Below, piece after piece: positions 46,495 through 57,353 of a DNA stretch of 64,000 nucleotides. Under the pieces are notes generated by a model, which was given only the letters and a program-made list of their open reading frames with translations, ran no database searches and was not told the DNA's origin. The DNA is from Rhytidiadelphus loreus. Its lineage: Eukaryota; Streptophyta; Bryopsida; Hypnales; Hylocomiaceae. The stretch is from positions 71,343,348-71,407,347 of the forward strand of contig OX344764.1 of assembly GCA_947034895.1 (NCBI GenBank). The letters are read 5' to 3'. The position numbers and the translations under genes are program-made. Position 1 is the stretch's first letter; each line of letters opens with the position of its first letter.

Positions 46495-49400
46495 ATGGCA
46501 AACCGAGGAGCGGGGAGGAGGACGAACATAAATGATACTTGAAGAGCCACAAAGGAGTGGGATCCCTGGTTGGTTATTGAAACAAACCCCGCTCGTTCCA
46601 CAAATACGAGGACTTGTATTTTTTGTGGTTGGAACAAAGTTTTCGTGCGGAAGCGAGCATTTGGTCACTTTGGTTACCCCCGTACATCAACAGTGGAACG
46701 TTGTAAACGTATTCCATCCGTAGTCCTCGAATTATTCAGAAACTGTGAAGGGATTGTACCAAAAGAAATGAGTTTGGAGGAGATGCATGGAGTAGATCTT
46801 GAGGTTGATGTTGTTGCTGAGTTTGTTGCAGGGTATACTGTGGATGCATCAGTGGAAGGGTCTGTGGACCCAAGCGACAGGACAGAAGCACCTAATGCAC
46901 TGCCTCGTAATCCAGATTCAACGAATTCTACTCTTGTGACGGTGAGAAGGATGCGCTCAACCTCGATTTCTCGTCAACAAAGCATGGATGAATCATTCCG
47001 GGTCAATGAAAGACAAAACTTGGACAGACTGTGGGCTTCTTTCTTTTATGAGGCTAACATTGCATTCAATGTGGTGCGGCACCCAGCCTTTGTGAATGCT
47101 GTGAAAGCAACTTCGACATGTGGATTTCCATATTCCCCGCCATCGTACAATGCGGTGCGCACTAAACTACTTGATGTGAAGAAGGAGGCTGTTACGAAAA
47201 TGGTCAGTAGTCGAACAAAGAGTTCTATTACCCAATATGGAGCCACTATCTGTTCAGATGGATGGTCAGATACGAATCACCGTCCCTTGTTGAATATGAT
47301 GCTCGTTTGCCCTGCGGGTGATGTCTTCCTGGGATCGGTTGACACCACAGGAGAGAGGAAAGACATGGCGTATACGGTGAATACAATGGCTACCTACATA
47401 GAGCAGGTGGGACCAGGAAATATTGTCCAATTGTGTACAGACAATGCTTCCGTAATGACAGGGTCAATGCGCGAGTTGCAAGCAAGGTATCCCCACATGT
47501 ATACGCAAGGATGTGCCGCACATATATTGGACTTACTTTTAGAAGACTGGGGAAAGGAAAAAAGGATCAAAGATCTAGTGGATAAGGCCAGGGCAATTGT
47601 GAAGTTTATAAAGAAATACCACTTGACTTTGGGTCTTTTCCGTAAGTACTCGCCGAAGAAGTCATTGAGACTTCCCGTGGCCACACGCTTCGCAGTGCAT
47701 TTTCTCATGATAGACCGTTTGGTAGAGTGCAAACAAGCGCTTCAATTCGTGGTGGGGGACGAGACGTATATGCCATTTGAGAAAAGTTTGGTCAGCAGAA
47801 CAAACGGACTCATTACAAGAGAGCAGGCCCGTAAAGCGCGAGAGGACATAGTTTCGGAAGTGTTTTGGGTGGAATGCGGTAATTTCCAACACATGGTTCT
47901 TCCAGTGATTCTTGCTCTGCGCCAGTTCGATGGCAAAATACCGGCGATGCCGAAAGCTTGGATAATAATGAGTAGCCTTCGTCAGCACGTGTGCACTTTA
48001 AAGGAGGCTCCGTTCTTTCTTGATGAGCAGACCGCGACGAAGTTCCTAAAACAATTTGATGCTCGTTGGAAGTTGATGCGCACGGACCTCCATTATGCAG
48101 GGGCATTGTTGAACCCGTATTTGACAGATGTGGAAGAACTTCATAACAATGGAGAGGCAAAGCGGGCATGGAATCGAGTCATCAGAAAATTGAGCGGACC
48201 ATTGAATGTGGATGAAGATGAAGCAATTGCTGAGTTGACGGAATTTGAAGAGAAGTCGGGTCCCTTTGATCCATTACAAGAGGCTCCAGATGTTACTCGA
48301 TGTAACTTGTTGCCTCATCAATGGTGGAATCGTCTGGGTGGGAACACTCTTCCAAAAATAGCAAGGAGAGTTTTGTCTCTGACATGCTCAGCATCATCTT
48401 GTGAAAGAAATTGGAGCATGTATTCGTTTGTACACGATAAAGTGCGTAATCGCCTAGCCACAAAGAAGGCTGAGATGTTGGTGTATATCTACACCAACAA
48501 CAAATTAGAACGTGAAAAACAAGGATACAATCCAACACTATTCTACGAAAAGTACCTTGTAGATGGAGATACAGATGAAGAGAATGAGGAACCATATTCT
48601 TTGGGGGACGAAGATGAAGTTAGGTTTAGAGATTTGAGAGAAGAACAGAGACGTGTGGTAGTAGAAGAACGCCTCCGTGGAAATAGGTGGGCTGGTATGG
48701 TGCCCCGTGTAGGTAGTCCTCCACGAGGACGATACCACAACACTTTCGTGGGTGATGATGATGGACTGAGCTCTCCAGAGGCGTCGCACCACCGCAGAGA
48801 CGAAGCCCCTCATGTGTCGGCTTGGGATGCATTTCCGGTAATCAATGTAGACCCAACGAGGGAAAGAACTCCTGATGACAACAATGACGGTGAAGATATT
48901 CCAGTGGCAGATGAAGTGGAGCTTGTAAGGTCTCCAATTGCCACATGTCTGCCGCCTAGTATGCCAATGAACCTCCGAAGTGGTGCACGAGTTAATGTAC
49001 AGGGTGAAAGGCAAGAAGAGGTGTCGCATATTGAAGAGGTACCTGCAGTTCGTCCAAGTTTAGCACCGTCCAACAACACTGCAACAGAAACTAGGGTGTA
49101 CGATTCAGATGCGCCATTGCAAGTGGTATTCAACGAGACCCGTACCCGTGGGTCCAATCGCCCTGCAAGTGTAGACATTGCCACAACATCGAGGATAGTA
49201 CCAACTCCTCTAACAAGGTCGCCGACACATAATGATCTACGACAAATTGTTGATGAAGGAGTGCATGGCTCAGCTCTACAACCTACTCCGGCCTCGTTGA
49301 TGTCAGGCCCTGGAGAATCATCCAGGCGATCGCGTGAACACTCCAAATCAGGAAATAAACGAACCCGCAAGACGCAAGACAGACTGACACGGAACCCCAA

Positions 49401-49782
49401 GCATCAAAACCATGTGATCCATCCATTTGTCATTGGAGAACAAAATTCCACTCGTAATCCTTGGCCATCAAGCGCAGTAGCGAGAGCAGAGCGTCAACAT
49501 GTTGGGCAGCAGGTGCTTGAGCGACCGACAGGCCCTATTATCAATGGAACCACTGATGCATCGAGGCCAACAAAGCGATTAGTGCTAGCCGAAGTTGTTG
49601 GTGGTTTAGAAACGCAAGTGCGAAATTTGAACTCTGAGGTGGAACGTGAGGTGATCCTTCAACCTACAAGCAGAGAGGATGATGAAAACGAGGTCTCAGG
49701 AGCTAGTGACAGTAGTGGGCCACATGAAGACACCGACCCCAATGCAGATGAAGCGGAAAGCGATTCTACCTTCACAATGTAA
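46495..49782 (+). CDS. element gene 5: hAT transposase (zinc finger, DUF659-like, hATC)
   Basis: DDE-type cut-and-paste transposase. Residues are counted from the open frame at 46570: a BED-like zinc finger (CIFC at 16-19, with later H and C), the RNase H-like core with CSDGWSD (Asp230) and CTDNAS (Asp291), the family CAAHILDL motif, and the hATC dimerisation block LTCSASSCERNWS with catalytic Glu612. All three acidic residues are intact. About 420 further residues, hydrophilic and low-complexity, extend beyond hATC, an unusual tail. ATG 46495 is in frame but a TGA at 46540-46542 follows 15 codons later; the text after it (RATKEWDPWLVIE) reads like normal transposase N-terminus. So there is a nonsense change (CGA to TGA would do it) or an unrecognised start or splice. 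It lies nearest the right end of the giant element. Confidence 0.82.
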
Positions 49783-50305
49783 TGTATTGCATTATAGATG
49801 TGGAGGCCTTCAAATAGTACTATAAGGATTTAACATCAATGCCTTGTAGTGAAGATTTGTTGCCAAAGCTTGTAATGAAATAGGTAGATTTTGAATTTTG
49901 TGTAGTCCATCACTTGGCTTCACAAAGTCAGGAAGATTGTAAAAGGTACTTTGGTGTTGACGATGATGATTAATGAAGGTATTCGTATTTTTGCAAATAA
50001 GTGTGCAATTTCAAACAAGAGTGGTCTTGGTACTCAATTGTGAAGATCATCCCTATGTATGTACGCAGTTCCATTTAAATTAATATGATTATTGTCCAAG
50101 GTTTTTATTATTATTATGTTTTAGGCTTATGAATTGATTGTCCCATGATATATCATTACATAATGCATGTTCATTTGCTTTGGTACGTACCGAGCATATA
50201 ATTCAATGCTTATATATTGCCAATTTGCCGTGGAATGTGTTGGTTGAAGAATAAATATTGGAAAAAAAATGTTGTGGGGGCCCCAGACTTGTAGCCCATG
50301 AAGTA
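49783..50305. other. transposase 3' flank
   Basis: AT-rich 3' region leading to array H; nothing else recognised. Confidence 0.4.
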
Positions 50306-50502
50306 GGACCCGCGATCGCCCTGGATTTCAGACCCGCAGTCGCCCTGGATTTCAGACCCGCGGTCGCCCTGGATTCGGACCCACAGTCGCCCAGGATTTT
50401 GGACCCATGGTCGCCCCCTACCCGTGGTCGCCCCCCTACCCACGGTCGCCCCCCTACTCGCAGTCGCCCCTACCCGTGGTCGCCCCTACCCGCGGTCGCC
50501 CC
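50306..50502. repeat. CpG-rich array H (right subterminal)
   Basis: Units GACCCGCGGTCGCCC(T/C). Read inward from the right end they are GGGGCGACCGCGGGT, the mirror of array A, beginning 188 bp inside the terminus. Confidence 0.9.
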
Positions 50503-50599
50503 TCAGGAAGCACGCCACGTCACAGCCACGTAGGACAGTCCGTTTTACCAAGGGGTAAAAAAATTTGAAATCCGAAATCCGTACACGACAACAAAAACC

Positions 50600-50690
50600 G
50601 CCCTTACTCGACAACTCGACAATTCGACATGCGACATGCGACGTCTATTAGACACAAAAACTCGAAATTCTATCAGACAAGACAACCCTG
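50600..50690. repeat. right terminus of the giant element
   Basis: CTCGACAACTCGACAATTCG, GCGACATGCGAC repeats and GACGTCTATTAGA, then the end AGACAAGACAACCCTG, directly followed by the duplication AGTGGAAA. Confidence 0.8.
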
Positions 50691-50698
50691 AGTGGAAA

Positions 50699-52227
50699 GG
50701 ACTACTTTTGACCTTGTCCTATTTTGGATGAATGATTTTTTTAAATATTTATTAATATTCTAATTTTTAATTTAAAAATAGATAAAATAATGAAAATATA
50801 AAATTAGATTTTTTTTCATTTGCAACAATTTTATCATGATTTTTATGCATTGTAATAATTATTATTATTATTGTAATAATTATTATAATATAATGTAGTT
50901 CTAAAAGATCATAGTGACTGAAAGTTTGTTAGAAGTAGTTAAATTATGATACTCATGTCTTGAAGGTTTGGAAAAACGTGGGCAGCTTGTTGTTTTCTTA
51001 TAAAGGTAGATGTAATGCACCCAAAGAATTGCACAAAGTATTTGAATACGTGGAATTGCATCTTGAAGAGAGATAAATTTGATAACTTTTACATATTTTT
51101 CAATTTTTTTAGTATTGTTTCTACAAAAGTTGGAAGTGTTTAAAAATACATATTTTTTTCAATTTCAATTTCAAATTTTTCCTGAATTAGTATTCCCAAC
51201 ATTGAAAAGCATGAATGACTTATTTAAAAAATCAAAGTTTCAACCAAATTTATTTTTAATAATAAGAATAAATAAACAAAAATTTAGGTAATCATATTTG
51301 CCTTTTATATGAATTGCAGCTATAATTAATCCCAAATTGTGCTTGAAAACCACTGTTGTATATAAAGTGTGATTGAAAATAGTATAGGTCGTCCTTTTGA
51401 TAATCCAAATTTAACAATCTTATTACTAAAATCATCCATTATGGAGTTATTGGAATCATGAAGTCAAGAAAGACAAGGCAGAGGAATTCAACAATTTTGT
51501 TTGTTAAAAGATGTAACATTTAAACAACATTTGATGGCATGGCCAGTAATTCAAAGGGGAATCAAGTATATCTTTGAAGCGGGGCATGGGGCTTGTTCCT
51601 TTCCTAATTATTGTACAATTAAGGCATGTAAAATTGATTAATGAAGAATGCTATCAAACTTCACAACCTAAAAATGGTATTTAACAATCCTTACTCAATA
51701 TTAAAGTGGGTTTAGAAGGTTAAACTATTCCACCAAAAAATCACCAAAGGCATTTTTTGGGCAAAGATTCATTTACAACCAAACCCATAAAGGACCTTTT
51801 GGGTCATTTAAGAAATTAATCAAGTAGCTATAAGATAAAATTTGTGGCTAAATTCATTAAAAAGAACTACAAGAGGTAATTTGACAAGTTAACATGAAGA
51901 AAAAAATGTCAAAAACGAACTAAAGATATTTGAAATACAACTAAATTGCAAGAAATTTATCAAAGAATTTAATTGAAAATGGCTATCAAAGTTAACCATT
52001 CATCCGAAATGACCTTAAACTTCCATAGGTAATGTCATAGGTAGTCATGAGCTTTTGTTGAAATCCATGAGGTTTCTAGGTTCAACTCCCCATGTTGACA
52101 TTGCTCGCATAGGGGCTCTTTGTGCTCACGCACTAGGAGTTGTTGTTTATCTCTCCACTCGTTCCTAACGGGGATCAGGTATATAGCTATGTTAGGTCAA
52201 TCCTAGTTGTGTCCCTTGAAGGTGGTC
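50699..52227. other. AT-rich intergenic DNA with a B-box-like site
   Basis: No gene. At 52079-52089 GGTTCAACTCC matches the tRNA B-box consensus, so 52.04-52.23 kb could be a degraded SINE head. Confidence 0.35.
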
Positions 52228-52452
52228 GGGTGAACTAGCCCCTTCGCTTGTCCCCTCCAAGTCATTCCAAGGTGCAAGTGAAAAAAAGCCCCCTATTTTG
52301 AGCTTGACTATTTTACAGAATATGCTCTTCCTAGCTAATTTGGGGCCTCTGATTGCAAATATGAATTTAAAATTAGGAAATTTTATCATGTGTGGGAAAT
52401 AAAAAAAATCAGTGTTTTCCGGAGGGGACAAGCAAGGGGGTCAGTTCAGCCC
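52228..52452. mobile_element. 225-bp MITE, relative of 42468-42681
   Basis: Ends GGGTGAACTAGCCCCTTCGC and reversed GGGCTGAACTGACCCCCTTG; both then share CTTGTCCCCTCC. Contains AATTTGGGGCCTCTGATTGC like the other copy. Confidence 0.6.
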
Positions 52453-54061
52453 AATCTCGAATGTTCCAAATAAAAATTTTAACCATGGTAAGTGAACTTA
52501 AGAAAATCATGGCTCTTCAATCATTGAGTGACCCACTCTTATCCAAATGGATAGAGACAAGCTTAAAGAAGAATTAATTAAAGCCTTCAAAGTTGTGGTT
52601 TGGGAGTTTTTTGCATGTATAAACTTGAGGCATGCTAGGAATGGCTACAATCATCCTTTCTTTGCTATCGCTAGTAAATCAATGAGAGAAAGCGTGTGAT
52701 TCATGACTTTATAATTCTCACTTTTATCAAATGAATTCAAAAAGGTTTATTCTATTGACTCATTAGAATTTTTGTATTCTATTGAAAGTATTGGTGTAAG
52801 TTGTAATAATGAATGTTTCAATGATGCTTGGATAACATGATTTGGGTGATTGCAAGAAAGACTGATGCTATTTTGTGTCACAATTGGAGTGACATAGTTG
52901 CCACCAGCTATAACCTTTGGAAATTGAAGCCGACGTACTTGAAATTTTTATTAGAGGTAGCTAATTTGGAAGCTATGAGATTTTTTATTTTTCAAACATA
53001 TTGAAAAAACATTCTATGATTAAAATTTAATTTAGCTAATTTGTCACACTTTGCGTTTTAGGGGATTTTAGTACTATGGAATATCCAAAAATTATCATGT
53101 ACACCTTAAATTTTTGTGGGATATTCCTACACTAGATGGAAACGTGCCTATTAAAGGAAATTTTTAAAAAAAAAACTATTTTTTGTCCTCCATGTGCTTG
53201 CAAATAGGAATCTATTGCACGCAACATTCTAAACATTCAAGATGGTTTCGACTTCTTTTTTTTGGTGAAATGTGATCACTATCAAGTCTTTACAAATGGC
53301 CAATTTTAGTTTTCTATTGTTCATGATTTTCTAATTATTATTAGGGTGGATGCAAGAAACACTGAATGATTTAGGGATCGTTCTGCCAAAACTGTGTTTT
53401 TTCTGCTCAGTACTACAAGTACTGCTAGTACTGCAAAACGGAGCAATCTCAGCCGTTGCTCCGAAAAATCAATGGCCAGTAGTACTTTTGAATACTTTAT
53501 AATACTAAAATTGTACTACTTAAAAAAAATGAAAGTTTGTCATAGAAAGTAGATAAAATTAAGTATAAATTAATAATAATTAGAAAATCATGAATAAAAA
53601 AAAACTAAAAATTGGCCATTTGTAGAGACTTGATAGTGATTACATTTCACCAAAAACTAAAAATTGAAACCATCATAAATGTTAAGAGCACTATGGGCAA
53701 GGGACCCCTATTTGCTAGGGTTGTCATACCGGACGGGTCGGAGTGATCGGACGGGACGGACGGATGGGCAAACCGGACCGGACGGACGGACGGTCCGGAC
53801 GCTTCGGACACCTTTCATTTTTGAAATTTTCCAACACTGAAATCAAAGTGCGGACGTTTCCGTCAAGGGTGGGGACATCAACGAAGGGCAGTTTTAGTCT
53901 ACCAGGGCGTGGCCGGCAAGGCGCAAACGTCACATCATTCCTACACGTCCCCGCCCGGCCCCTTCGCGTCCCCGCCCCGGGCAAGATGCGTCCCCACCCC
54001 GACCTTGTCACGTTCCCGGACGGCAGGGAACGGACCGAGGTCCCACACTAAACTTTGGTAT

Positions 54062-55760
54062 GAATTTAGTCATGGGATTCTTCCTTCCCATAGAGGAAGG
54101 AGAACCAATTAATGTAGTCAGCCCTTAATTTGAGCACGGGGAATATCTTCAAGTCAATGGCTACATTAAGAGGTCCAACCACTTTTTGAGTTCGAAGACA
54201 ACGTATTGAAGCATGTCACTCCCTTCTTGAGGCCGGACTTCAAGTTCTTGCCTTCATCAAGCACTTGAGAAGTAGAACCCATGTAAAGTTGGAAACCAAA
54301 AAAAAATTAGAAAATGAAATTGAACTTCCAAACAAGAAGTACAAAATTTGTGTGAAAAAAATCCCAAAGGGTTTGGAGTCCTAATGAAAGTCAAGGTACA
54401 TATTTGTTTAAATTTGAGTTTTAAGGGTTTATATTTTATGCTTCTAAAGAAAAGGTATTTGTGATTTTGGATTCAAAGTTTACAAATCAAACCATTACCA
54501 ACGTATACTTTTCAAGCTTTTGGTTTAAGTCTTCATTTTTTCAATACAAAGCTACAAGCTTTCAGATTTAAATCAAATACAAATTATAATGCTTTTAAAT
54601 ATGCTTGAAGGGGTTTTTTTTGGAAAAAATGGCTACAAGGATTTAGGTCTTGAAGACTTTAACAACAAATTCTTGTCATGGGAAAAATAAAAGGGGTTGG
54701 TATTGAAATGAAATACTAGTTAAGTGATTTTTTAATTCAAGGGCAATGGTTTATTTTGCATATGGGGATAGCAAAGTGGTTTGGGTCTTTGGGAATGAAA
54801 TGAAGCATTACCCAAATTGTTTACGATTTCAAATATTCAATCATTGGACTCCATCCTTTAATTTGTGTAATGGGATCCTAAAACTCTAAACTCTAAAGTC
54901 TAAGACTTAGGAGGGGATAATATTGAAATGAAATACTAGTTAAGTGATTTTTTAATTCAAGGGCAATGGTTTATTTTGCGTATGAGGATAGCAAAGCGGT
55001 TTGGGTCTTTGGGAATGAAATGAAGCATTACTCAAATTGTTTACGATTTCAAATATTCAATCATTGGATTCCACCCTTTAATTTGTGTAATGGGATCCTA
55101 GAACTCTAAACTCTAAAGTCTAGGACTTAGGAGTGGATAATATTGAAATGAAATACTAATTAAGTGATTTTTTAATTCATGGTCAACGGTTTATTTAATT
55201 ATTTTGGGCATGGAATCTTCAAACCTTTGGAGGGAGTTCAAATTTGGCTTAGAGGGAGTTCAAAATTGGCTTGGAGAGAGTTCAAAATTGGCTTGGAGGG
55301 AGTTGAAGGAGGGAGTTGAAGACTTGCTTTAAAATTGGAATTTTGAGTGGATGTCCGCGCCCGGACGTCTACGCCGAGGCGTCCACGCCCTGTCCAGATG
55401 TCCACGCCCTTGCCACACGTCCACGCCCCTGTCCACACGTCCGCACCCTGACCCTTGGAGGAAAAAATATGCAAGAATTCCGTCCACCAACGATGGGGGG
55501 GGAGTGAAATTGACCTTCAGATTTGAAATTGGCATGGGATTCTTCCTTCCCATGGAGAGAGGGAAAGTGGGAAACCAATTAATGTAGTCAACCATTAATT
55601 TGAGCCCGGGGAATATCTTGAAGTCAATGGTTGTATTAAGAGGTCCAACCACTTTTTGAGTTGAAAGACAATTCATGGAAGGATGTGTCTCCTTTCATGT
55701 GTCGCCCTTGTCCTTCTTCGCTTCTCCAAGGACTTGAGAAATAGTCCCCACACCCAAAAA
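54062..55760. repeat. internal duplications of the 5.76-kb element
   Basis: A ~200-bp segment starting 'atgggattcttccttccca' occurs at about 54073 and 55536, each following a GC-rich stretch (53.9-54.04 and 55.35-55.46 kb). Between them is a tandem array of 220-bp units starting at 54701, 54921 and 55141 (the third truncated), then a short 'ggagggagttcaaaattggctt' repeat at about 55235-55320. Confidence 0.8.
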
Positions 55761-55799
55761 ATGAGATTTCTAGAAAATTAAAACTAACTTGCACACTTT

Positions 55800-56454
55800 C
55801 AAGAAAACAAATATAATTAGATGCTAGAAGTTTTTGGATTCGTAACGGAAAACAAGGTACACATTTTAAAAAATTCAAATTGAAGACTTAAAGGATGAAT
55901 TTTAGAATTCTCCAAATAGAAACTAAAACGGTTTGGAGTTCCCTAAAAAAATGAAACACAAGTTATATTTTGTAGAGTTCTAATACTTCTCAATTATTTT
56001 TTATAATTGGATCTACAAGGGTTTTGAATTCACATCATTAATGTATTACAATGTATTCAAATGTAATTTAAGGGTTATTTTTGAAAATAGAGGCTACAAG
56101 GATTTGGAAAGGAAACAAAGTTTTGAAATTTGGGGGGATCACTCCTTGTAATTTAAGGTATACACATGAGTTAAGAGGGTATTTTATGTGGGGCTATTTA
56201 CCTTAATTATTGCATTTAAGATGACCGTATTTTTACATAAAAAGCTAAAAAGGGCATATTTCCAATACCTTATAGTTTTTATAAATTCATTCATGCAAGT
56301 TTTTAAATGGATCTATCTTACATATAAAATTTAAATGTCCAATTTTCTCCCACCCCCATCTTTCTTCACAAATTTTCTCTTCCATCTACTGCAACTATGT
56401 ATGGGGTAGACATTGTGAAATTAACAATAATCAATTGAATTCAAGTGGCAATTT
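55800..56454. other. AT-rich interior of the 5.76-kb element
   Basis: No gene recognised. Confidence 0.4.
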
Positions 56455-56458
56455 TTAA

Positions 56459-57349
56459 CCCATAAAGGCCAATTGTCCATTGAATGAACAATTGAAACTT
56501 TAGGTAGGTCCCTATGAAGTCAATTTTGGTCAAATGTTCATAAAATTTGGACACAAGATGTGAACATGTATCTTCTTAGTGGAAATATAATTTCTTTCTG
56601 CCCTAAATTTTTTTGGTAGCCCTTGCAATTTGAGCATCTTTGGGGCGTCTTTTGCAAAAAATCTCATCAACTATTGAAATTTGGCATTTACGTTACTAAT
56701 AAAATATGGCATACAATTATCAAAAGTAATTTAGTTCTCAAATCACATTCTCAAAGGAGTCAAACTTTATTAGCTATGTTAGGGTGGCTTCAAGAAAAAT
56801 AACCTTTTCTTCTAACCTCAAGCCCTATTATCTTGCAATATGTGAAGTCAAAGTTTTTGAAAATTTTCCCAAATATTCTAAATATTTGTCTCTAATTTTT
56901 AACCATTTGGATTCCAAATTAAAAAATATCTCTTTGCACAAGAAATCATCAAAAAAAGACTAGTGTATTGCCAATGCATTTAACCTCTTTGCATTGCAAG
57001 TTGATTCAGATTTTTTATGAGTGAATCCAACATCATATATTTATGAATAGTCAAAATCCTCATTTTTGTGTAGACCAAATATTTTATTCTAAGAGGGCTT
57101 GAAGTTTGTTGATCCTAGTTTGCAAGAATGAAAATAAAGATTTTTTTTCTCACTTCAAACATTATAATCTTTCAATCCACAATTCCACATGGTCAAATGG
57201 GCTGAAATTGTTTCTACACGTTGTTATAACTACATAATACACTTTTATACAATTGGATTTTTTTCAAATAATTTTTTATTTTAGACAATGCATCAAAATT
57301 AGCAATTTTGGATTCTTCCTCTTCCAAAACACCCTCTAGTCTTTAGGGG
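56459..57349 (+). mobile_element. 891-bp TTAA-flanked element nested in the hAT element
   Basis: Ends CCCATAAAGG and reversed CCCCTAAAGA; TTAA at 56455-56458 and 57350-57353. Confidence 0.62.
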
Positions 57350-57353
57350 TTAA

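Larger units (their letters stand above)
27053..50698. mobile_element. giant hAT-like transposon (23,630 bp plus 8-bp TSD)
   Basis: The element proper is 27061-50690. Both sides are flanked by the perfect 8-bp duplication AGTGGAAA (27053-27060, 50691-50698), the target length of hAT transposons. Ends are CAAGGTTGTCT and, reversed, CAGGGTTGTCT, of the hAT YARGG type. About 170 bp inside each end starts a CpG-rich repeat array, the two arrays in opposite orientation, like hAT subterminal transposase-binding arrays. It encodes a hAT transposase (46.5-49.8 kb), three paralogous WCHI-domain genes and a kinase-like gene, each next to further arrays. It also holds TTAA-flanked elements, a MITE and SINE-like modules, so part of the length comes from nested or duplicated DNA. 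Typical plant hAT elements are far smaller. I know of no described hAT of this layout, but could not search. Confidence 0.85.

Noticed and set aside
48538..49400. Minus-strand frames of 163 and 196 codons under the transposase
   Set aside because: Shadow frames of the transposase's low-complexity tail; no motifs.
27233..50502. CRISPR-like interpretation of the GC-rich arrays
   Set aside because: Units are directly adjoining and degenerate with no unique spacers, in a plant nuclear context.
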